64,000 bases of DNA. Origin: Bacillota bacterium. Lineage in GTDB: Bacteria > Bacillota > Clostridia > Lachnospirales > Lachnospiraceae. The notes under the pieces were generated by a model. The model was not told the DNA's origin, did not search any database, and saw only the letters and a list, made by a program, of their open reading frames with translations. Below, in pieces: positions 60,633 to 64,000 of this stretch. Each line of letters starts with the position of its first letter. The stretch's first letter is position 1. The stretch is taken from assembly GCA_023434365.1 (NCBI GenBank), contig JAEYSV010000002.1, forward strand, positions 1-64,000, in the 5' to 3' direction. The position numbers and the translations under genes are program-made.

Positions 60633-60857
60633 AGTTTAACATTCCTTTTCAAAACTTCCTGTAATTTTTCATACATTTTAACACAAGCAGTTTTATATCG
60701 CAACTAATCCAGAATTTGTACTGTTATTACTCTATTTATTTCCATAAGTTGATTTTTTAAACTAAATATGCTTATTTTCATATTAATAAACTAGGTATAA
60801 TCAATCTAAAACTTTTCTTAAAAAATACTTGATTGGCTCTATTTGTAAATTATTGGA

Positions 60858-60886
60858 TTGACATCTAGTTTCTTCAACTATATAAT
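60858..60886 (+). promoter_or_regulatory. Perfect consensus promoter of the 60928-61728 gene
   Basis: TTGACA, 17-base spacer, TATAAT. The start site near 60893 lies after the first ATG of the open frame (60889), which supports the ATG at 60928 as the true start. The rest of the gap back to 60632 is AT-rich without other recognised signals. Confidence 0.9.
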
Positions 60887-60927
60887 TAATGGATAAAAAC
60901 CATGAAAATACGACTATTGGAGGCATT

Positions 60928-61728
60928 ATGCTTAAGAAATTGAAATCCATACATTGGAGTGCAAGAAAACTCATCGGCATTATTGTCGCCGTCAGTTTTA
61001 TTGCATCAATCCTGTTTGTTCTTGTCAAATTATTTATAGCTCCTGAGTTGCCAGATAACTCTGCACCATTTACAAAACTACGCAGCGACTATGCCTTAAT
61101 GATGATGCAATGTGGGCTCGGTCTTTTTCTGATTTTCCTGCCCCCGATTCTTGAGCGTAAGTGGAAGATTATTTTACCCGATATGATGTACATACTGTTT
61201 TTTATCTTCTTATATTGTTCCATCTATCTAGGGGAAGTCCGGAGCTTTTATTATAATGTCCCACACTGGGATACCGTATTACATGCACTTAGTGCAGCAA
61301 TGCTTGCTGCCCTTGGTTTCAATATTGTAAACCTTCTGAATAATGCGAAGATTGTACGCATGGAAATGAGTCCCTTCTTTGTCAGTTTTTTTGCCTTTAT
61401 GTTCGCTGTTGCTGCTGGCGCCCTTTGGGAGATTTATGAGTTTACTTTTGATGGCATCTTAAACTTTAATATGCAAAAATGGGCGACCCAAGAGGGAGTT
61501 CCACTCATTGGACGAGCTGCTCTTTATGACACAATGAAAGATATCGTAGTTGATACGATAAGCTCACTAGCAGTATGTACTTTAGGTTATTTGCAACTTC
61601 GTGTCATCATTTTACATGACAAACGACGTACTAAACGCTCCTCGATCTTATTAAAAACTTCAAATGGTAGTTCTGCTTTACTTCAAGGTATTCACAAAAT
61701 TGAAGAGGAAAATCCAGAAAGTATTTAA
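60928..61728 (+). CDS. Integral membrane protein of unknown function (DUF2238/YjdF-like)
   Basis: A 266-residue protein with about six or seven membrane helices and a basic C-terminal tail of ~45 residues. VPHWDTVLHALSAAMLAALG and AVAAGALWEIYEFTFDGIL are the conserved DxxxH and WEIYEF motifs of DUF2238/YjdF-type membrane proteins. Later ALYDTMKDIVVDTISSL has further conserved acidic residues. The His/Asp/Glu residues in membrane helices could bind metal or catalyse lipid chemistry, but no activity is known to me. GGAGG seven bases before the ATG; perfect promoter upstream. Monocistronic as far as visible. Confidence 0.72.
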   Translation: MLKKLKSIHWSARKLIGIIVAVSFIASILFVLVKLFIAPELPDNSAPFTKLRSDYALMMMQCGLGLFLIFLPPILERKWKIILPDMMYILFFIFLYCSIYLGEVRSFYYNVPHWDTVLHALSAAMLAALGFNIVNLLNNAKIVRMEMSPFFVSFFAFMFAVAAGALWEIYEFTFDGILNFNMQKWATQEGVPLIGRAALYDTMKDIVVDTISSLAVCTLGYLQLRVIILHDKRRTKRSSILLKTSNGSSALLQGIHKIEEENPESI

Positions 61729-61903
61729 TCATGAACAAAATACTATAATGCCGTATTACTTATGTATGAAAAAATTTACATTCTTGTAAAATATATATAA
61801 TAGAACTGAAACACACTTTTACTCCTAATATGTCATAATATGCTTATGTTCTCCAAGAATCTAAGCTACCCATAAGACATATGATCAATCGTCTGACCGG
61901 TAC

Positions 61904-61931
61904 ACGAACCATTTCATGGTTCGTTTTTTCT
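61904..61931 (+). terminator. Terminator between the membrane protein and the transglutaminase-like gene
   Basis: ACGAACC-ATTTCAT-GGTTCGT followed by a T-run. It lies only 39 bases before the next ATG and ~175 bases after the previous stop. A TATAAT box is found at about 61797-61802 and a two-part stem (ATATGT...CTTATG / CATAAG.ACATAT, about 61828-61882) lies between. It may therefore be an attenuator of the following gene rather than, or as well as, the end of the previous transcript. Confidence 0.8.
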
Positions 61932-61969
61932 TGCAATCATTTTATTATTGTATAAAGGGAGTAGGCTAA

Positions 61970-63094
61970 ATGAAGAAAAAACTTATCATTGTATCAATCT
62001 TGATTGCTGTTAGTGTTGCCTCAGTATCAATTTTCTATGGCTTTTATCGTTCCATGCAATCAATCAAAGCAATACAAACGTCAGTTAATGCACAAAATGT
62101 TCTGTTAGAGGAAGAAAAAGAACGAGAAGAAAAAGAAGAACAGGAGCAACTTAAGAAGGAGGAAGAAGAGCGGCTAAAAGCAGAAGAAGAAGCAAGCAAA
62201 GTAGTTGATAACGAAAATGTATTGATTGCGGGATCCTATCAAATACGCGATACTAGTGCTATCTCAGATGCTTATAAAGCAAAAAAGCCGGAAACTTTAA
62301 CAAGTGAAGAAGACAAAGTTACTTATCAACTGGCTAGTGATATTTTAGATAAGATTATAAAACCTAATATGACTCCATACGAAAAAGAATTTGCTGTTTT
62401 TGAATGGATTACTACCAATGTTTCATTTGATACCTCCGTTGGTACGGTTGTCCCAGGTGCTGCTGGTGTTTTTGATCATCCTTATGGTGTATTACAATCA
62501 AAACATGCGGTATGTGCCGGATTTGCAACTACGTTTCGCCTCTTTATGCATATGTTAGACATTGAGTGCAAAGTAATTCACAGCTCCGATTCTTCACATA
62601 GCTGGAACCTAGTGAAATTGGATGGTGAATGGTATCACGCAGACTGCTTGAAGGCGCTTGGCAATGGATATCCAGATTATCGCAACTTTAATATTAGCGA
62701 TTCTATGATGGCAGGTGGAAACACTTGGGATAAAACTTTGTTTCCAGCAGCCAATGGAATCAAATATAGTTATGCTGTAGTAAACGCCGTTGATTGTAAC
62801 GATATCTTCACTCTTCCAAAAGAAATCAAAAATATGTTAGATAAAGAAACCGTTAACTCCTTTTACAAGCTAAAAACAGATGTACAACCAGACTTGGTTA
62901 ATACCATGATGTCACAGATTCAAGGGTTAAACGATAATTATTACAATATTCAGCAAAGCATTATTCCTTATAGTGAAGATTACTATATTCTCGGCATTTA
63001 CAATGGTACTATCTACAAGGATCGACCTAGTGCTATTCCTCAGGAAACACTTGATAAAATGAACAACACAATTAATGAAGCATTTAATAGATAA
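61970..63094 (+). CDS. Membrane-anchored transglutaminase-like protein
   Basis: A 374-residue protein. Residues 5-28 form a membrane anchor, and residues ~45-80 a highly charged Glu/Lys coiled coil (EEEKEREEKEEQEQLKKEEE). A transglutaminase-like domain spans ~115-240, with the catalytic Cys in KHAVCAGFATTFRLFM, His in SSHSWNLVKLDG and Asp in EWYHADC. A C-terminal region of unknown fold follows. Bacterial proteins of this superfamily are mostly peptidases or amidases acting at the cell wall. The active site would be outside the cell. It is followed 19 bases later by a DUF4358 lipoprotein, so the two may work together. Start ATG after AAAGGGAG. Confidence 0.82.
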   Translation: MKKKLIIVSILIAVSVASVSIFYGFYRSMQSIKAIQTSVNAQNVLLEEEKEREEKEEQEQLKKEEEERLKAEEEASKVVDNENVLIAGSYQIRDTSAISDAYKAKKPETLTSEEDKVTYQLASDILDKIIKPNMTPYEKEFAVFEWITTNVSFDTSVGTVVPGAAGVFDHPYGVLQSKHAVCAGFATTFRLFMHMLDIECKVIHSSDSSHSWNLVKLDGEWYHADCLKALGNGYPDYRNFNISDSMMAGGNTWDKTLFPAANGIKYSYAVVNAVDCNDIFTLPKEIKNMLDKETVNSFYKLKTDVQPDLVNTMMSQIQGLNDNYYNIQQSIIPYSEDYYILGIYNGTIYKDRPSAIPQETLDKMNNTINEAFNR

Positions 63095-63113
63095 GAGAAG
63101 GCAGGGAATCTAT

Positions 63114-63674
63114 ATGAACAAACTTAAACTCTATCGTAACGTCACATGTCTTCTACTTGCTTGTGCTCTACTAATGAGCGGATGTGCCAATGGAAACAGT
63201 GTCGAATCTATCGGTTCTTCTACTCCTATTGCAAGTACTAAAAACGAAACAGATACCAAAAAGTCTTCTCTTAATCTCACAGAATTCTCTAATTATCTTT
63301 TGACAGAGGTTGGCAATTTTCCTTCAATGCGTACACTGACCTTAAAAGACAAAGATGCTATTGAGGTACTTAGTGAAACACTATATCTCAATACCGATGT
63401 AATAGAAGATGTTTATTACCAATTCAGCGAGTTCGGAACAGCGGAAGAATTGTTACTTATTCGTGTTAAGGAACGGCCGGATGTTGACAGCATCAAAGAA
63501 TCCCTCCAAAAGCATATGGATGACCGCATTAATCTCTTCGATACGTACGACCCAGAGCAGGCAGTAATCGCTAGAAATGGGCTGGTACTTAGCAAAGAAA
63601 CATATGTAGGCTTTATTATCTGCCAACAGTCCGAGATTGCCAGAGCAAAATTTTATGAGTATATAAATAAATAA
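63114..63674 (+). CDS. DUF4358-type lipoprotein
   Basis: A 186-residue protein with a signal peptide ending in the lipobox LMSGC, then a Ser/Thr-rich linker and a compact domain (about residues 55-185) resembling DUF4358, frequent in Lachnospiraceae and other Clostridia. SIKESLQKHMDDRINLFDTY and DPEQAVIARNGLVLSKETYVG are in the conserved core (quoted in part). The function is unknown. The open frame extends back to 63075, overlapping the previous gene, but the ATG at 63114 begins a proper signal peptide. Same transcript as the transglutaminase-like gene. Confidence 0.75.
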   Translation: MNKLKLYRNVTCLLLACALLMSGCANGNSVESIGSSTPIASTKNETDTKKSSLNLTEFSNYLLTEVGNFPSMRTLTLKDKDAIEVLSETLYLNTDVIEDVYYQFSEFGTAEELLLIRVKERPDVDSIKESLQKHMDDRINLFDTYDPEQAVIARNGLVLSKETYVGFIICQQSEIARAKFYEYINK

Positions 63675-63677
63675 TAT

Positions 63678-63715
63678 AAAAAGCAACACCTGAGTCAATC
63701 AGGTGTTGCTTTTTA
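63678..63715. terminator. Bidirectional terminator
   Basis: AAAAAGCAACACCTGA / TCAGGTGTTGCTTTTT, a perfect stem between converging genes. Confidence 0.93.
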
Positions 63716-63738
63716 TAACATATTATTATATACCCGCT

Positions 63739-64000
63739 TTACTTCCTATAATCATATTCCTTAGTACTTTGATAAATACGCTCACATATTCCTAGTAACC
63801 TATCATAGACGTCATCTTCAATAAACAAATATCCAATATTCGTATGTATGTATTTCTTCCCCTCTTTGCTAACACCAATCCTAAACATGTATACAGTATC
63901 ATGACTATCTAGAATCTCATCATATGCTTCCACCGTAATATAATACATTTGAGATCCCTGTTTATCCCTCGGATTACGCTCATAGGCAAATAGTTTTTCA
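63739..64000 (-). CDS. Hypothetical protein, 5' end outside the window
   Basis: The frame is open to the window edge, so at least 87 residues are encoded here: ...KLFAYERNPRDKQGSQMYY, then VEAYDEILDSHDTVYMFRIG and TNIGYLFIEDDVYDRLL. The ATG at 63948 is internal and has no good ribosome site, which is why the longer reading is preferred. Mixed alpha/beta, soluble, no motif recognised. Confidence 0.55.
   Translation of the reverse strand, partial: EKLFAYERNPRDKQGSQMYYITVEAYDEILDSHDTVYMFRIGVSKEGKKYIHTNIGYLFIEDDVYDRLLGICERIYQSTKEYDYRK

Overview
The window looks like chromosome of a low-GC, spore-forming anaerobic Firmicute, most likely a member of the Lachnospiraceae (Clostridium/Lachnoclostridium type). 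The evidence is the AT-rich intergenic DNA with sigma-A promoters and GGAGG ribosome sites, a YtaF-type sporulation membrane protein, a type III glutamine synthetase, a leucine T-box, a YitJ-type methyltransferase/reductase fusion and a B12-dependent MetH without a reactivation domain. The genus cannot be proved from the sequence alone. I saw no rRNA, tRNA, prophage, transposase or CRISPR array.

Layout. 1-6.2 kb: half of a palindromic repeat cut by the window edge, a YtaF-like protein, a three-gene ABC-2 exporter operon and a SERCA-like Ca2+ P-type ATPase. 6.3-15.7 kb: enolase, an M32 carboxypeptidase, argininosuccinate lyase, MntP, a GGDEF/EAL protein and glutamine synthetase III with a long leader. 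16-24 kb: MscS channel, glycogen branching enzyme, a YesL-like protein, mannose-6-phosphate isomerase, an FrhB-like iron-sulfur protein and a nitroreductase. 23.7-32 kb: a polyamine island on the minus strand (aldehyde dehydrogenase, putrescine aminotransferase, P-II protein, potABCD) with a divergent LuxR-type regulator. 32-38.5 kb: a DUF1015 protein, serA and serC. 36.8-44.2 kb: branched-chain amino acid genes (leuB-ilvD-ilvB behind a T-box; leuCD). 44.4-50 kb: acetyltransferase, LysR regulator, amino acid permease, mutY, a small HTH/membrane protein pair and a YczE-like protein. 50.6-52.2 kb: ilvN-ilvC. 52.5-58.7 kb: yitJ, metH and two family 2 glycosyltransferases. 58.8-64 kb: cell-envelope proteins of mostly unknown role (lipoproteins, a transglutaminase-like protein, membrane proteins).

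How the parts work together. Nitrogen and amino acid metabolism dominate. Putrescine import, transamination and aldehyde oxidation would yield GABA and glutamate, with a P-II sensor embedded in the same gene string. The leaders of glnN, of the aldehyde dehydrogenase and of the P-II gene each carry a small hairpin, mostly six-base-looped, that overlaps an intrinsic terminator. This is the geometry of ANTAR-type antitermination and suggests one shared nitrogen-responsive control. Leucine and valine/isoleucine synthesis is split into three transcription units, one of them under a leucine T-box. One-carbon and methionine synthesis is covered by yitJ and metH.

The most unusual structure is a family of very long nested imperfect palindromes (about 200-310 bp) at 33.4-34.25 kb, at 50.2-50.6 kb and at the left window edge. 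Arm sequences differ between copies while pairing is kept. Other items worth attention are purine-rich repeat tracts that supply the last codons of mscS and leuD, a 44-residue acidic microprotein just upstream of the leucine T-box promoter, and a perfect 14-bp-arm palindrome in front of the polyamine operon.
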